Positions 62,493 to 64,000 of a stretch of 64,000 nucleotides of DNA are shown piece by piece. Source of the stretch: Albula goreensis (lineage: Eukaryota; Chordata; Actinopteri; Albuliformes; Albulidae); assembly GCA_022829145.1 (NCBI GenBank), contig CM040748.1, forward strand, positions 3,673,501-3,737,500, in the 5' to 3' direction. A program made the translations under genes and the position numbers. The notes under the pieces were generated by a model, which did no database searches, was not told the DNA's origin, and saw nothing but the letters and a program-made list of their open reading frames with translations. Each line of letters starts with the position of its first letter. Within the stretch, counting starts at the first letter, position 1.

Positions 62493-63559
62493 TTTGAAGA
62501 TATATATAAACTATGCACATGCACACATTTTAACTTATGGTGTAGGCCTGTAGACTTTTTCCAGCAAACTAGGATATGCTGACTACACAGTTCAATACAT
62601 TAATTGACAATAAATTCTGTGAGCCTGTAAAAGGCGGTTGAGTAGTCATTTTCAAGATGGTCATGATTTTTTATGGTGCGGAACTTTTAATTTACTGGGA
62701 TGATAAAAATAGATTTACTCTCAACCACTTGTATTTGATTTAATTACCTAATCAGCCATAAATCACCTACTTTTGAAAACGTAATTTAATTGAGATGGTA
62801 TTTTCCAGACCTTTTTTTTTTTCCTGTCACCAATAAATGTAGTCTTTCCATGCTCTTATCAGCAACTACGTTTCATGGATTTGCTCATATCACAGAAGCC
62901 ATATTAATAAGCTTACACTGTGAATGTGTATTTTTTTCCACTGCTCTTAACACCTAAAATGGAGCATATGGCTCGGGTATCCCCAAAATGGGGCCCATGA
63001 AACACTCACAGTCAGTCACACAATTTCAGAGAATGCCCTATTCATCTTGGTCAAGTGTTGCTGCTTCATGTTCCCATTCTGCACCCTTTGTGCACAGTCA
63101 ATGGATCCGTGTAATTAGGGGTCTGTCCCGGGAGCCACACGGGCATCGGCATGGTAACGGGGGAGCTGAGGGAAGATGACCTGACAGCTGTTTATCGCCG
63201 GCTCCACTCCAGCCCACTCCAAGTCAAACGCTTTAGAACACTTTTAAAAACTAACGCCCAACAGTCGAACACCCCCTCAACTGTCCACAGCTGAAGAAGC
63301 ACCAGCAGAATGTTTGCGGTAAAATATTGGCATATAATACTCTAGTAAGAAAAGCACAACTCTGAAATGAGAGAAGAAAAAAAAGCTCTGAACTCCAACT
63401 GGTCATCGAGTCCATAACAATACCCTGATAATGTGACTTCTCATGTCGGATAATAACGACATGATTTTCATGCAATATTTTGACTTCCTCCCATGTGCCA
63501 AAGAAACACTCCCACACCTCTGTCCTTACTTAGAAATATTTCACCAATATGTGGACTTT

Positions 63560-64000
63560 TGTGTAGGATGTAGAGAACAGATTGCAACATAACGGAGGGA
63601 CGAACTCAAAATGGAGTTCACTTTCTCTACAGACAAAAACTATTCTCTCTCACCCTGACACGGTGCTTCTCAGACTGGATCCTGGGGACTCATTGTGTAC
63701 ACTGTTCATCGCTGAAGTTTGATTTCTCATTTTCTCATCACTGTACAGACATTCTACAGTGATGAGAAAATGAGGTGTCAAACCGTAGGACTGGATGTGG
63801 GATGTAGACAGTACATTGCAGCATAGCCATGGGATAAGTTTATGAAGAAGAGTTCACTTTCTCTAAAGAGAAGAACTATATATCCCAATATAGTGGTTCT
63901 CAAACTGGGTCCTTGGGACTCGGTGTGTATACTGGTTTTTGTTAAGGTTTGATACCTCACTTTCTCATCACTGTCGAGATAAAGTTTTTTTTCACTGTGG
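63560..64000. mobile_element. duplicated element with a perfect 20-bp inverted-repeat junction, cut by the window edge
   Basis: Two diverged direct copies (about 63560-63750 and 63790-63978, offset about 230 bp) share 'gagttcactttctcta', 'aactgg.tcct.gggactc' and 'tttctcatcactgt'. Between them the arms ctcattttctcatcactgta (63726-63745) and tacagtgatgagaaaatgag (63755-63774) form a perfect 20-bp hairpin with a 9-nt loop. The phrase 'ttctcaaactgggtcctggggac' (split here across variants) is common in fish interspersed repeats. The structure probably arose by nested or tandem insertion of a nonautonomous DNA element. The right end is outside the window. Confidence 0.65.

Larger units (their letters stand above)
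59236..63559. other. intergenic DNA
   Basis: No gene is recognised. It contains a tandem 66-bp duplication (61736-61853), a poly-T (61969-61982) and (TG)n (62436-62492). The AT-rich parts at 60040-60260, 60640-60960 and 62690-62930 resemble conserved noncoding DNA, without proof. Confidence 0.5.

Overview
The window is vertebrate nuclear DNA, most likely from a ray-finned fish. It is AT-rich and carries long introns with GT...AG boundaries, many (TG)n and (CT)n microsatellites, fish-type MITEs, and two copies of a CR1/L2-like LINE 3' end. The one gene I can support is the 3' part of rbfox1 (FOX-1/A2BP1), the neuronal and muscle splicing regulator that binds (U)GCAUG. It lies on the + strand. 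The RRM exons are upstream of the window.

Gene layout: 54-nt exon (58-111); 130-nt exon (17861-17990); 40-nt exon matching the brain-type 'B40' exon (20192-20231); 65-nt exon (24632-24696); a 53-nt cassette exon (30204-30256), which I identify with the mammalian exon that switches the protein between nuclear and cytoplasmic forms; 76-nt exon (41669-41744); terminal exon (42800 onward, with an internal second acceptor at 42878), stop at 42920-42922; a roughly 2-kb 3' UTR ending near the AATAAA at 44859. All phases join cleanly. Skipping the 53-nt exon gives the C-terminus ending RFAPY (nuclear-localisation type). Including it shifts the 76-nt exon into a second open frame that stops on a TGA formed across the last splice junction.

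The introns appear to hold the gene's own regulatory code. TGCATG/GCATG sites, which are the motif bound by the encoded protein, lie beside the B40, 53-nt, 76-nt and terminal exons. An unusual group of eight TTGCATG sites, many in the palindrome CTTGCATGCAAG, fills 25411-26328. Two exons have (TG)n tracts directly against their 3' splice sites. A CpG-rich block sits in the intron at about 23090-23690.

From about 44885 to the end I see no gene. That part holds microsatellites, a 43-bp minisatellite, and a 62-bp tandem array whose units each carry a PBX/MEIS-like TGATTGACAG site and CCAAT boxes. It also holds a second LINE fragment, a foldback element near 59.1 kb, and an inverted/direct repeat structure running off the right edge. 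Upstream, intron 1 contains a 42-bp, 11-copy minisatellite and a well-bounded TA-flanked MITE.
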